This document shows positions 36,568 to 45,389 of a DNA stretch of 64,000 nt, one piece after another. A program made the position numbers and the translations under genes. A model generated the notes under the pieces. The model had not been told where the DNA came from. It saw only the letters and a program-made list of their open reading frames with translations, and made no database searches. Each line of letters begins with the position of its first letter. The first letter of the stretch is position 1. This DNA comes from CAVZVZ01 sp963778895 (GTDB lineage: Bacteria; Actinomycetota; Acidimicrobiia; Acidimicrobiales; Acidimicrobilacustridaceae): NCBI GenBank assembly GCA_963778895.1, contig CAVZVZ010000005.1:2232001-2296000 (forward strand). The letters run 5' to 3'.

Positions 36568-37412
36568 GCCAGACCTCGTTGACCGTCGCACCGCTCACCG
36601 GCACGGTGGGCGGTGAGGTGCTGGACGCAGACGCCGACCGACTCGCCGGCGATTCCCAGTTCGCCGGGATAGTCCTCGACGCACTGGGGCGCCACGGCGT
36701 ATTGGTGTTCCGCAACCTGCACCTCGAGCCTGAGGCGCAGGTCGAGTTCTGCAAGAAGCTGGGCGAGATCGACTACGCCGCAGCCGACGACCCGATCCCC
36801 GGCGTGATGCGCGTCACGCTCGACCGCTCGAAGAACGCCAGCGCTCCGTACCTCAAGGGAACGTTCTTCTGGCACATCGATGGCTGCACGCCGGCAGGCG
36901 ATGAGTGCCCGCAGATGGCGACGGTGCTGTCGGCCAAGGCGGTCGCGGAGACCGGCGGGGAGACGGAGTTCGCCAGCACGTATGCGGCCTACGACGACCT
37001 CACCGCCGCTGAGAAGGACCGGTTCACCGGCCTGCGCGTGGTCCACTCCCTCGAAGCGTCGCAACGCCTGGCGTTCCCTGACCCGAACGAGAAGCTCGTC
37101 GAAGCGTGGCGGATGCGCAAGACTTCGGAGCATCCCCTCGTGTGGACCCACCGGGATGGACGTCGCAGCCTGGTGCTGGGCGCCTCCACCGACCACGTCA
37201 TCGGCATGGAGCTCGAGGAGGGCCGGGACCTCCTTGCGGACCTGCTCGATCGGTCGACCATTCCGAAGCGCGTCTACCGCCACCAATGGACGGTCGGCGA
37301 CACCGTGATCTGGGACAACCGGGGCGTTCTCCACCGCGCTGCTAGGTACGACGCGGACTCACCGCGTGATATGTTCCGGACGACGGTGCTGGGCGACGAG
37401 CCGATCGAGTGA
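36564..37412 (+). CDS. TauD/TfdA-family Fe(II)/2-oxoglutarate dioxygenase
   Basis: 282 residues. Iron motif TFFWHIDGCTP, distal His in RGVLHRAARYD and Arg in MFRTTVLGDEPIE. It resembles the enzyme at 29249 closely over FASTYAAYDDL, EHPLVWTHRDGRRSLVLG and LGDEP, so the two look like paralogues that diverged in substrate choice. GTG start overlaps the SDR stop (GTGA); GAAGGAG lies upstream. Last gene of the plus-strand arm. Confidence 0.92.
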   Translation: MSQTSLTVAPLTGTVGGEVLDADADRLAGDSQFAGIVLDALGRHGVLVFRNLHLEPEAQVEFCKKLGEIDYAAADDPIPGVMRVTLDRSKNASAPYLKGTFFWHIDGCTPAGDECPQMATVLSAKAVAETGGETEFASTYAAYDDLTAAEKDRFTGLRVVHSLEASQRLAFPDPNEKLVEAWRMRKTSEHPLVWTHRDGRRSLVLGASTDHVIGMELEEGRDLLADLLDRSTIPKRVYRHQWTVGDTVIWDNRGVLHRAARYDADSPRDMFRTTVLGDEPIE

Positions 37413-37578
37413 CGACAGTCCCTCTCGACCAGCCCACCGGCGTTTCCACCGGCCAACCTCGCGGCTTGATATTTCCGATTGTCCGCACAGACATCACCGG
37501 GGACATCACTGGGCGCGGCATAGACAAAGTAGGTAGGCGGCAAAGCGCACGGAGCATGGGTGGTAGCCGAGTCGTTCG

Positions 37579-37797
37579 TCAGCTCGTCAGTTCGTCGATC
37601 GCGGCTGCGCCTTTGAGATCCACGAAAGCTGCGGCATACCTCCGCGCCAGCGTGAGCGAGATGTCCGGTCGTTGCCACTTGTCCGATGCCGCAGTCACGA
37701 GCCACATCGTCAGGCCGTGCGCGGTCGAGGCCCGATAGCGTCTCCAGACTTCTTCGCGCGTCGGCCGCTCATCGTCGGGGACGTCGAGCGCGTCACG
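37579..37797 (-). pseudogene. Phosphotransferase (aminoglycoside/ecdysteroid-kinase-like), C-terminal remnant
   Basis: The minus frame ending at TGA 37579-37581 reads YRDALDVPDDERPTREEVWR, RYRASTAHGLTMWLVTAASD, KWQRPDISLTLARRYAAAFV, DLKGAAAIDELTS. The pattern (RYRxxxxxGLxxWLxTAAxDxWQ, RYxAAFxDL) matches the end of choline/aminoglycoside-kinase-like proteins of actinobacteria. Everything upstream is replaced by IS3-type sequence from about 37798. Codon choice is typical, so the gene was functional before the insertion. Confidence 0.62.
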
Positions 37798-38230
37798 GTA
37801 TCGTCCACACGGTGGACGCGGCGATCGTGATACCGAGGCGAGCCAGTTCGCCGTGGATACGGCGATAGCCCCACGTCGGGTTCTCCCGGGCGAGGCGGAT
37901 GATCAGGTTGCGGGTCTCGACCACGGTCGAAGGTCGGCCGGGCCGGTGCGGGTAGGTCCAGTGGTTGGCGACGAGCCGTCGATGCCAGCGCAGAAGCGTG
38001 TCCGGCTTGACGACGAAGATTGACCACCAGCCCCGACGAACAACGCGCGACAAGGCGGTCAGCAGCGCACGATCGGTGGGTTCGAAACGCGGTCGCGGCA
38101 TCTGACGGTGCAAGACCGCGAGTTGATGGCGCAACACGAGGATCTCGACATCCTTGGAACGATCACTACGGCCGCGCAGGACCAACAAGTCGATCACGAG
38201 GCGGACAACACGGTAGAAGCGGGCCACCAA
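37798..38230 (-). pseudogene. IS3-type transposase, N-terminal half
   Basis: Longest surviving copy of the recurring element: MVARFYRVVRLVIDLLVLRG, RSDRSKDVEILVLRHQLAVL, WWSIFVVKPDTLLRWHRRLV and ENPTWGYRRIHGELARLGIT (helix-turn-helix region), ending at ASTVWTI. The rve catalytic domain is missing, cut at the junction with the phosphotransferase remnant. Its terminal repeat is 50-85 bases upstream. Confidence 0.85.
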
Positions 38231-38282
38231 CCGATCATCCCAGCGCTCAGATCACACCGATCTATCGAGCACGAAGACCCAG

Positions 38283-38315
38283 GTCAACACACCGGATGAG
38301 TAATCGGCACCCACA
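38283..38315 (-). repeat. IS3-type left-end repeat
   Basis: GTCAACACACCGGATGAG followed by TAATCGGCACCCACA. It is the outer end of the element whose transposase starts at 38230, and it interrupts another transposase (38316-38520). Confidence 0.8.
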
Positions 38316-38520
38316 GTTTGCGGGCTTCCTTCAACGCGGCCGCGTCGGCACTTTGACCCTTGTCGCGGGGCGTGGCCAACGCCGCCTGGTAGTAGAGGGC
38401 TTCGGCGATCTCGTGTTCCCGACAGATGTCGGGCACCGTGCGATCCCCGCGCAGGCCAGCCAACATGATCTCCACCTTCTGCTCCGGGGTGAAGCTCCGA
38501 TACTTGCGCTTCTCGCTCAT
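38316..38520 (-). pseudogene. IS3-family OrfA-like transposase remnant
   Basis: From ATG 38520: MSEKRKYRSFTPEQKVEIML, AGLRGDRTVPDICREHEIAE, ALYYQ and then ATPRDKGQSADAAALKEARK. The piece normally found after ALYYQ (about a dozen residues) is deleted in frame, and the end is cut by the terminal repeat of the neighbouring IS (its last residues LWVPITHPVC are IS-end sequence). A nested insertion. Confidence 0.75.
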
Positions 38521-38675
38521 CGTCCTCTCCCGAGGTTCATGAGCGACCATCATCCCAAGCCGTCAGGCTCGAGCAAGTGTCAACGCGTCACCGGGGTCCG
38601 CGTCACAGTCCCTCGTCGTCCGCATGCTGCGGTTAGTGTTCATCTGGTGGCGAGTGGTTCGTGGTTGTGCGGCTA

Positions 38676-39254
38676 ATGGAGTGTTTGGTAGAGGATGTCG
38701 TCAGGTCGGTGGAGGGACTGTTATCGCGTCGTCGGCCGATCGTGGTCGCGGTTGACGGATTTAGCGCTGCTGGCAAGTCGACGGTTGCGGCTCGGTTTGT
38801 CGCAGGCTTGCCGGCAGTGGTTGTCCACATGGACGACTTCTACCGAGACATCGCCGACGCCGAGCGGCGTGCCTTGACACCGACGGAGGGCGTGGAGCGC
38901 TACTTCGACTGGGAGCGGCTCCGAGCAGAAGCCCTTGTGCCGCTACGCGCTGGCTGCGCGGCACGGTTCCGCGTGTACGACTGGGCGTCAGGGGGTGGGC
39001 TGGGAGAAACACTGAAACTCTCGCCGGAGTCGATCGTCGTTGTCGAAGGTGTTTACTCTGCTCGACCTGAGCTCGCTGACCTGGTCGACGTTACGATCCT
39101 CGTCGAGTCTGGCGTGGTCGAGCGTTTGCGGCGCCGGCGCGAGCGCCATGACGCGTTGGAATGGGAGGTGCGTTGGGACGCGGCCGAGACTGTCTATTTC
39201 CGTGACGTTCGCCCTCGTCACACATTCGACCACATCGTTTCGGGCGAGCCATGA
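38676..39254 (+). CDS. Uridine-kinase-like P-loop kinase
   Basis: About 192 residues. Walker A is VDGFSAAGKST, followed by VVVHMDDFYRDI (the acidic substrate loop of uridine and phosphoribulokinases) and IVVVEGVYSARPEL. The C-terminal helix RLRRRRERHDALEWEVRW is a lid-like basic segment. It should phosphorylate a nucleoside or similar small molecule. Start ATG 38676 is preferred over GTG 38661. It stands alone between IS remnants. Confidence 0.85.
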   Translation: MECLVEDVVRSVEGLLSRRRPIVVAVDGFSAAGKSTVAARFVAGLPAVVVHMDDFYRDIADAERRALTPTEGVERYFDWERLRAEALVPLRAGCAARFRVYDWASGGGLGETLKLSPESIVVVEGVYSARPELADLVDVTILVESGVVERLRRRRERHDALEWEVRWDAAETVYFRDVRPRHTFDHIVSGEP

Positions 39255-39352
39255 TCGGCGTGGCCGCCGCCGACTGAACCGGTCCGGCAACACATCAGAG
39301 GCCGCACCGAAAACGGGACTGCCGCGTGATCTGTGACAGGTTGCGTTTGGGG

Positions 39353-39430
39353 TTAGGTCGCCTGGGTGGCGGGGGTGGTCATGATGGTTTCGTATTCGAT
39401 GGTGGTCAATCGCTCCGTCGTCTTCGGCAG
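39353..39430 (-). pseudogene. Transposase C-terminal remnant
   Basis: Minus frame PKTTERLTTIEYETIMTTPA ending TQAT and TAA at 39353-39355. LTxIEYETIMTTPATQA is the usual end of an IS3/IS481-type transposase. It is followed by CCCAAACGCAACCTGTCACAGATC, which looks like the element's right end. Confidence 0.55.
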
Positions 39431-39438
39431 GACCGCAG

Positions 39439-39472
39439 GTCAGCACACACGGACGAATATTCGGCACCCACA
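39439..39472 (-). repeat. Recurring IS3-type left-end repeat
   Basis: GTCAGCACACACGGACGA followed by ATATTCGGCACCCACA. It sits next to the transposase C-terminal remnant, so left and right element ends have been brought together by deletion. Confidence 0.75.
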
Positions 39473-39578
39473 CCTACAAACTTCGTTGGCTGACGCTTCT
39501 GCGGTTGACCATGTCTGGATCCTGTCGATCACCTCTTCGACTTTGCCCTCGGCGTTGCCGCCGCTCGCTCGAAGAGAA

Positions 39579-39609
39579 GCGGGGCACCGGCTGGTTGCCG
39601 GTGCCCCGC
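39579..39609 (-). terminator. Rho-independent-like terminator of the secreted-protein gene
   Basis: A perfect 13-base stem (GCGGGGCACCGGC with GCCGGTGCCCCGC) and a 5-base loop, 22 bases after the stop at 39631. On the transcribed strand it is followed by TTCTCTT. Confidence 0.8.
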
Positions 39610-39630
39610 TGGGCTCGGGGTGGAGATGAA

Positions 39631-40167
39631 TCAGGTGGTGCAGTAGCCGCTGGACATGCCCGGTTGCGGCTGGTTGACGACATTCTGTGGGTACAGCTGG
39701 AAGTAGCCGCTGCCTTGGGAGAAGGAGTAGTTCCCCCACGACGATCCGTTGTACCAGAGGAACTCCGCGCCCACGACCCAGGTGCTTGCGGGTGCGTTGA
39801 TTGTGAAGTTCGAGATGAGGTTCGTCGTCTGATTGGCTATGACGAAGTACTCACCCGTGGCACCGATGGTTGGGGTGTTGGGGTTGACGGTCCCGTAAAC
39901 CCAGTTCGTCATCTGGTACCAGATCGTGGTGCCCTGGCGTGCGACCCACAACCTGGCTGCCACACGCTCGCCGTTGAACGCACCTGACGCCCAGACGCTG
40001 TTGACCGTGATCGTGTGAGCGACCGGGTTGCACGTGGCGGTAACGCCGTGGTAGCCGCTGTCGCCGCCGAGGACGTCCGCCGACGCCGATGACGAGCCGG
40101 AGGCAACGACGCCCAGCATTATGGCGACCGCGACGGCCAGGGCTGCAAGGTTTCGATGCTTGGTCAT
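39631..40167 (-). CDS. Secreted protein of unknown function
   Basis: 178 residues with a clear signal peptide (AALAVAVAIMLGVVAS ... ASA) and a mature part of about 147 residues rich in Trp, Tyr, Asn and Gly (YHGVTATCNPVAHTITVNSV, TIWYQMTNWVYGT, WVVGAEFLWYNGSSWG). This looks like a compact beta-sandwich; the two Cys (one near the start, one at the C-terminus) could form a disulfide. The ribosome site is strong (GAGGAGG) and there is a terminator downstream. It is the only output-like gene beside the NarL-type two-component system. Confidence 0.85.
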   Translation of the reverse strand: MTKHRNLAALAVAVAIMLGVVASGSSSASADVLGGDSGYHGVTATCNPVAHTITVNSVWASGAFNGERVAARLWVARQGTTIWYQMTNWVYGTVNPNTPTIGATGEYFVIANQTTNLISNFTINAPASTWVVGAEFLWYNGSSWGNYSFSQGSGYFQLYPQNVVNQPQPGMSSGYCTT

Positions 40168-40697
40168 GGGTTCCTCCTCGGATTCCAGCCGGCCGGCGAT
40201 TCGACCCGACTTGTTGTAGAGGAGTGTGCGCTTCGGTCGGCGCGGGGCCCAGAGGCCGAGGTGCCCCATTCCCTGTCGGTAGAACTACCCCTCACCGGAA
40301 TGTCGGCGGAGCCGCCCCCATCGTCGGGTCAGTCGCTCGGCGATAGCTGGCAGCCCACGATGTGTCTTGCCACTCAGTCCGAGCGCGGCGAGCCGTCGCG
40401 ATCTCCGCCACCGGCCAGACGCGTCTAGCGAACCGCCGGCTCGCGCCGCCGTCCAACGCAACGCAGCGTCTCGGTTGACGCGGCGCGGATCCGACGTTTC
40501 GGATCCGGCCAACGGGTGATCTGTGCAGAGGACGACGCCCGGGGGTGGGCTGTACCTTCTCGCTTTGTCGGTTTCGATTTCGTCGGTTGGTGGCCGCTCC
40601 GGCCTGAGCTGCGACGGTTGGGGCCCAGCGATGCGATATTCGATCAAAAAGAGGTAGTTGTGACGTTTCGCTGGGCTGCCGAAAGGTCGAGGCTGCG
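40168..40697. other. Long upstream region of the secreted-protein gene
   Basis: No convincing gene. Several overlapping frames are open but their composition is not protein-like. It may contain the regulatory region for the secreted protein; I see no clear operator. Confidence 0.45.
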
Positions 40698-40997
40698 GTG
40701 GTGCCTCTGCGCCTGCCATCTGTGTGCACCGTGTCGATCGGGTCGGATGTCCCCTTGCTTCGGGTTGGCCTGGAGCGTGCCGTTCGACGGGTGGGTTTGC
40801 GACCGGTTGAGGATCCCGAGGTACCAGATCTGACTGTCGTAGCGGATGGGGAGCCGGGCGATGAGCGAGTGACGGTCACCGTTCGATCGGTCGCCAGTGG
40901 GCCGGCGTGGACTGCGTTGGGCAGTCTGATTGATGAGCTCCAGCGAACCTTTGGAGCGGGGTCGCTTAGCGGTCCGGGTGTCAGGCGTCACCCATGA
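40698..40997 (+). CDS. Small protein, possibly a degenerate receiver-like domain
   Basis: 99 residues. The start VCTVSIGSDVPLLRVGLERA looks like the first strand and helix of a NarL-type receiver, and PDLTVVADGEP like a strand with an acidic end, but no phosphorylation pocket is formed and there is no output domain. It is convergent with, and overlaps by 17 bases, the NarL-type regulator. Low-confidence; it could be a decoy partner or a chance frame. Confidence 0.4.
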   Translation: MVPLRLPSVCTVSIGSDVPLLRVGLERAVRRVGLRPVEDPEVPDLTVVADGEPGDERVTVTVRSVASGPAWTALGSLIDELQRTFGAGSLSGPGVRRHP

Positions 40998-41598
40998 GGC
41001 CTTCTTGGATCGCGAGGCGGGTGAGGTCAGGGCGACGGCGGTAGCCGGTCTTGTCGCGGATCCGATCCAAATGTGATCGCACGGTCCGAATGGAGATGAA
41101 GAGCTCCTGGGCGATGTCGGTGTCACGTTCACCCGCGGCGACGAGCGCGAGAATCTGCTTTTCGCGGGCCGTCAGGTTTAGGGCCCCTTCGCTGCGCTCG
41201 CGGTCCGTGGCGATGAGGTAGGAGGCCAGGGTCGGCGACACGTAGGTACCTCCGTCGCCGACGATCTTGGTTGCCTCAGTGATCTCGTTGGGCTCGGAGG
41301 ACTTGGTGAGATAGCCAGCGGCGCCCGCCCCGATGGCGTCGACGACTTGACGGCGTTCCCCGTCGGCGGACACGACGAGGACTTTCGCGCCGTGCTGTCG
41401 TACGTGGCTCACCGCCTCGGAACCGGAGAGGCCAGGGAGTCCGAGGTCGAGCACAACAACCTCGATGGGGGGCTCGAAGGTCAGGTCTTCGACCGCGGCG
41501 ACCACGGCGACGAGTTCAAAGGAGTCCTCCGATTCGATGACCTGGGCGATGCCGTGCCGGAAGACGGGGTGATCGTCAACGACCGCGACCCGGATCAT
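40981..41598 (-). CDS. NarL/FixJ-family response regulator
   Basis: 205 residues: receiver (1-120) with Asp-Asp near residue 8-9 (VAVVDDHPVFRHG), acceptor Asp in VVVLDLGLPGLSG and Lys in YLTKSSEP, then a LuxR-type helix-turn-helix (LTAREKQILALVAAGERDTD, IAQELFISIRTVRSHLDRIR). The gene is divergent from two tandem sensor kinases, which are its expected partners, separated by about 160 bases. Confidence 0.93.
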   Translation of the reverse strand: MIRVAVVDDHPVFRHGIAQVIESEDSFELVAVVAAVEDLTFEPPIEVVVLDLGLPGLSGSEAVSHVRQHGAKVLVVSADGERRQVVDAIGAGAAGYLTKSSEPNEITEATKIVGDGGTYVSPTLASYLIATDRERSEGALNLTAREKQILALVAAGERDTDIAQELFISIRTVRSHLDRIRDKTGYRRRPDLTRLAIQEGLMGDA

Positions 41599-41760
41599 CA
41601 CGCGACCCCCAACACATTGGTGGAGTCGGCTTCGAGGGCGCCCGCTGCGGGATTCACCTGTGCATGCTCGCAGATATATCGGTAGACGGTTCGCGATCTG
41701 CCCCAGACGCTTTCTCACTTGACCCGGTGGGTGCCCGCCGACGGTCCGTTGGGGGGTGGC

Positions 41761-43020
41761 GTGACGCGTGAGAGTGAGGCAGACCGGCGCGTGCGGCAAG
41801 ATCGGGTGATGGGCGCTGAACGCAACGACGCGGAGGGCGCCGTTTGGGGCGGAGGCGGCGACGGCGATCACACGAGCGACTACCAGCGCAGGCTGGTCAA
41901 CATCCAGACGATTTGGGCGGGGATCGGACTGGTCACCGTCGCCTGGGAGCGGCGTAACTACCAGCGCCCGAGGCTGGCGATGGGAGCACTCGGGATCACC
42001 CTGGCTGGTCAGGCGTGGGCACAGTGGCGTGCACGGTCGGGACGGCCGGCACGAAGTGATCGGCGTGGCGCCGTGGTCAGCGAGTTGGTTGGGACGGCCG
42101 CCCTCTTGGCGGTAACGAACGCGGCGGATCCGGATGAGCAATTCGGTGGCCTTGTCGATTGGGCTTTCCAATCGATGCTCTGGCGCTCGGCGCTGGTCCC
42201 GTTTGCCCTGGACGATCGGGTTGTCGGACTCGCCATGGTTGGGGGGTCCACGGTCGGGTACGTTGGCGCGGTGACGCACCGAACGGGCTGGTCGGGGTTC
42301 GGTCGTGCAGCTGCCAACGGCATGCAGTTTGTCGGCTTCTTTGCCGCTGGGCACGCGTTCGCGACGAACCTGCGACGGGGTCACCGCGCGGTCGAGATCG
42401 CCCAGCGAGAAGCACTCACGGCGGCTGTACGAGCCGAGGTTGAACGGACACGTACGGAGGCGATGGGCGATTTGCACGGGCGATCGCTCGACGTCATGCG
42501 TGAGATCCGTGACCTGTGGTCGGTTGACCCTGAGCGGGCCCGCGCCGCGGCTCGCCGTGAGGCGGTGCGTCTCCGTCAGTCCCTTCTTGCCCACGGTTCG
42601 GACCTGACTGCGTCGACGCAGGTCGCGCCCGAGGGGCCGGTGCGAGAAGGTGCTGACCTGATGCAAGGCGTTGCCGCCGAGCTGGCGTTGGCGGCGTCAG
42701 ATGTTGGGCTCCGTTGTGAGGTGACGACCGACTTGAGACAAGGCGTGTCGCCGGCAAGTTCACTGGCGATACGCGATGCCGCGATCGACGCTCTGGGGTG
42801 GTTGTCTGCGCATGCGACCGAGCGGCGTTGCGTCCTTCGAATCGTGACCGGCGACGATGATGTCGAGGTGCTGCTGCGCTCACATGGCGTCGAGCGAGAT
42901 GTGGAGGGGGATGAACTGGCCTTGCGATTGTCCCAGCGGGTGGAGAGGGTCGTGGGGTCGGCGCAGGTGCGGGTTGCGCGCCAAAGCGGCGCACGCATCG
43001 CGATCCGGGTGCCGTTGTGA
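41761..43020 (+). CDS. NarX/LiaS-like sensor kinase homologue, probably a pseudokinase
   Basis: About 419 residues. Several hydrophobic helices (membrane domain, about 30-200) lead to a helix with MGDLHGRSLDVMREIRDLWS, in the place of the HisKA_3 box. The C-terminal domain keeps the general order of a GHKL fold (EVTTDLRQGVSPASSLAIRD, DAIDALGWLSAHATERRCVL) but lacks the Asn box, DxGxG and GxGL. Its TGA overlaps the GTG of the next kinase, which has these motifs. Translation may start at TTG 41719, GTG 41761 or ATG 41809. It probably works as a dimer partner or sensor subunit. Confidence 0.72.
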   Translation: MTRESEADRRVRQDRVMGAERNDAEGAVWGGGGDGDHTSDYQRRLVNIQTIWAGIGLVTVAWERRNYQRPRLAMGALGITLAGQAWAQWRARSGRPARSDRRGAVVSELVGTAALLAVTNAADPDEQFGGLVDWAFQSMLWRSALVPFALDDRVVGLAMVGGSTVGYVGAVTHRTGWSGFGRAAANGMQFVGFFAAGHAFATNLRRGHRAVEIAQREALTAAVRAEVERTRTEAMGDLHGRSLDVMREIRDLWSVDPERARAAARREAVRLRQSLLAHGSDLTASTQVAPEGPVREGADLMQGVAAELALAASDVGLRCEVTTDLRQGVSPASSLAIRDAAIDALGWLSAHATERRCVLRIVTGDDDVEVLLRSHGVERDVEGDELALRLSQRVERVVGSAQVRVARQSGARIAIRVPL

Positions 43021-44243
43021 GCAACGGCCGCGCCACCGTGCCCGGCGGCGCGGCGAAACAGGTCGAGTGGGCACTGGCGAGGACCGTCATCGTGGCCCGT
43101 GCCGGTCTGCTCGCTTCGGTGGCCCTGGATGCGCGGACGCTGTTTTCGCAATATCGGCGCCCGAGGCTGGCTGCGGTGGCGTGCGCTTCAGTGCTCGGTC
43201 ACGCCATCTGGGCATCGAGGCGAACGTGGCGCAACCGAACCGCGGCGGATCGGGTGGTTGGGATCACAGAGGTCCCGACCGGCGTGTTCGCCCTGCTGGC
43301 CGACGCCGTGTCGGCCGGTCGCCCAGCTGACCAAACCCGGGCTCGTCTTGGACTTGGATATCTGGGATTCCTGGGCGCCGCCGCGGCATCCGAGATCGAG
43401 TCCGCCGATGTGCTTCGGCCCCATGTCGCAGTGCTGATCGGCGCCAGCGCCGTCGGGGCCTTCCGGCGGTTCGTGCCCGGACCGGGAGGCGTCAGCGTGC
43501 TGCTGGGAGACACCATGGTGACGTCATCGGGCCTCGTGGCCCGCTCCGTTGTCGGAGATCTCCGCAGTCAGGCAGTCCGTCGCGATGTGTTTCACGAGCG
43601 GAGCCGCAGAAGCGCCGGCGAGCTGGCAAGTAATCGTGAGCGGCACCGGCAGTACCGGATCGTGCATGACTCCGTGTTGCAGACCCTCGAGATCATCGCT
43701 GGACAGTGGGGCATCGAAGATCGGGTCCTCCTCGAGCGGGTCGACTTCGATATCGCACGCCTGGAGGAGTTGATCGCGGGTGGCGGTGCGCTGCCCGCCG
43801 CTCCTCTCCAACAACTTGCCAATGACTTGCTCGCGGAGTCCAAGCGTCGGGGTCTCCACGTCGAATTAGACGTTGCTACTGAGCTCAGGGGCCTCACCAC
43901 CCCCAACTGTCAGGGCCTAACGGAGGCCATCCGCGAGGCCCTGATGAACGTGGTGAAACACGCCGGGGTGGCTCGCGCATCGGTCCACATCAGATCGACC
44001 GGAGGTTCAATCGAAGCCACCGTTGCCGACGCCGGCGCCGGATTCGACCCCAACATCCGGCACGAGGGCTTCGGGGTCGCCCACTCGATACTCGGACGCA
44101 TCACCGAACTCGGCGGCACGACAACGATCGAATCTGCACCCGGGCGCGGAACCATCATCGTTCTCACGTGCGCCCCGATGAATGAATCTCCACGTTGGCC
44201 TGCCCGACAACGAGAGACACCCCCATCGAGCCTCGCCGTGTGA
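43017..44243 (+). CDS. NarL-system sensor histidine kinase
   Basis: 408 residues. Hydrophobic N-terminal half (membrane sensor), then YRIVHDSVLQTLEII with the HisKA_3 phospho-acceptor (HDxxxQ), EAIREALMNVVKHA (N box), VADAGAGFDP (G1) and GFGVAHSILGRI (G2). All motifs for activity are there. It is translated from GTG overlapping the stop of the pseudokinase. It should phosphorylate the divergent NarL-type regulator. The Asp of the G1 box is present. Confidence 0.9.
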   Translation: MSNGRATVPGGAAKQVEWALARTVIVARAGLLASVALDARTLFSQYRRPRLAAVACASVLGHAIWASRRTWRNRTAADRVVGITEVPTGVFALLADAVSAGRPADQTRARLGLGYLGFLGAAAASEIESADVLRPHVAVLIGASAVGAFRRFVPGPGGVSVLLGDTMVTSSGLVARSVVGDLRSQAVRRDVFHERSRRSAGELASNRERHRQYRIVHDSVLQTLEIIAGQWGIEDRVLLERVDFDIARLEELIAGGGALPAAPLQQLANDLLAESKRRGLHVELDVATELRGLTTPNCQGLTEAIREALMNVVKHAGVARASVHIRSTGGSIEATVADAGAGFDPNIRHEGFGVAHSILGRITELGGTTTIESAPGRGTIIVLTCAPMNESPRWPARQRETPPSSLAV

Positions 44244-44380
44244 CCGTGAGCCGGCCCGGTCTCCGCTGCGACCCTGCAGCCTCGGGTTCATCTCGGAGAG
44301 TCGGCTTGGCGAGGTCGAACCTCGTTCGTCAGCTCAACGCCGATGGCCTGGAGCGCGATCGCCGCCGCAAGCGGGGAGAA

Positions 44381-45373
44381 TCAGTGCGCGGTTATCACGA
44401 GTGAACTCGCCGCACCGTCCACCACCAGCTCCGCCTCGCCACCCACGGGGAAAGTTGCGACCGGTTCGGTGTGGCCTACGTCGATGTTGGCGAGCACCGG
44501 AACGCCGGAGAGCCCAGCGGACCGGACGACCGAGCACATTAGGTCCTCGGTCATCGTGGAGGCTCGCTGAAAGCGGCCGATCATGAGTCCTTGCACATCA
44601 CCGAACTCTGACTGTTGGGTGAGGGAGATGAAATGGCGCCGAAAGGTCCGAGGCGCCGACTCGAGGTCATCTTCGAGCCAAAGAATCGTTCCCGCCAAGT
44701 CGGGCAGCATCCCCGTGCCGAAGAGCAGGCTCATCGTGGAAAGGTTGCCGCCAACGAGTCGGCCACGGGCCCGGCCAGGTTCGATCATCGACCAGCCCGC
44801 GTTCGCCTCGATGTGTCGGGTGTCCTGGTCGAGGAACCAGGGATCGTCGCTCCAGGTCTGCGCCGGGCGGATGGCGAGGGGGCTGGTCGCAAACAGGCAG
44901 GATTGGAACCAGTCAAGCGTCTGCTCGAAGTGCTGTTTCATCCCGAAAGTCGAGTAGTGGGGGCCCGAGTACGTCACAAGTCCAGTCCGGTGCAGGATCG
45001 CGGCTGCAGGGCCGTGATGTCGGAGTAGCCGCACAGGATCTTCGGGTTGGAGGCAACGAGATCCCAGTCGATCAACGGGAGCATCTCATGCGAGTTGCAA
45101 CCACCGATGACCGTCAGAATCGCCGTCAACGCTTCGATCAGTGAACGCCGCGTGCAGGTCGGCCACCCGGTGCTCCGCCGGACACGACAAAAACTCGTCG
45201 ATCTCCTCGACGTGCTCGCCGAAGCTGACCCGAAGTCCGAGCGCATCAAGGCGACCATCCGCCGTCCGGCGCACGTCGTCCCCAACGATCGACAGCGACT
45301 GGGAGGGAGCGATCACGCGGACGTGCGAGCCACGCCGCAGCTTCTCAGGGAACGTTGACCTGATCGGAGGCAT
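44381..45373 (-). CDS. S66-family (LD-carboxypeptidase/MccF-like) serine peptidase, two frameshifts
   Basis: Three frames joined give about 330 residues: FPEKLRRGSHVRVIAPSQSL, then LTVIGGCNSHEMLPLIDWDL, ILCGYSDITAL with the nucleophile Ser, TGLVTYSGPHYSTFG, ILWLEDDLESAP with the Glu, and LANIDVGHTEPVATFPVGGE with the His of the Ser-Glu-His triad. MccF-type members cut aminoacyl-nucleotide antibiotics and others trim peptidoglycan. Shifts near 45115 and 45010. Directly preceded by the lspA-like gene without an intervening stop. Confidence 0.75.
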
Positions 45374-45389
45374 TGGCGTGGATACCACC

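Noticed and set aside
42009..42666. Long minus-strand frame opposite the sensor kinases, joined to the NarL-type regulator
   Set aside because: Only the part from ATG 41598 downward resembles a response regulator; the rest is Arg/Pro-rich shadow of the kinase genes.
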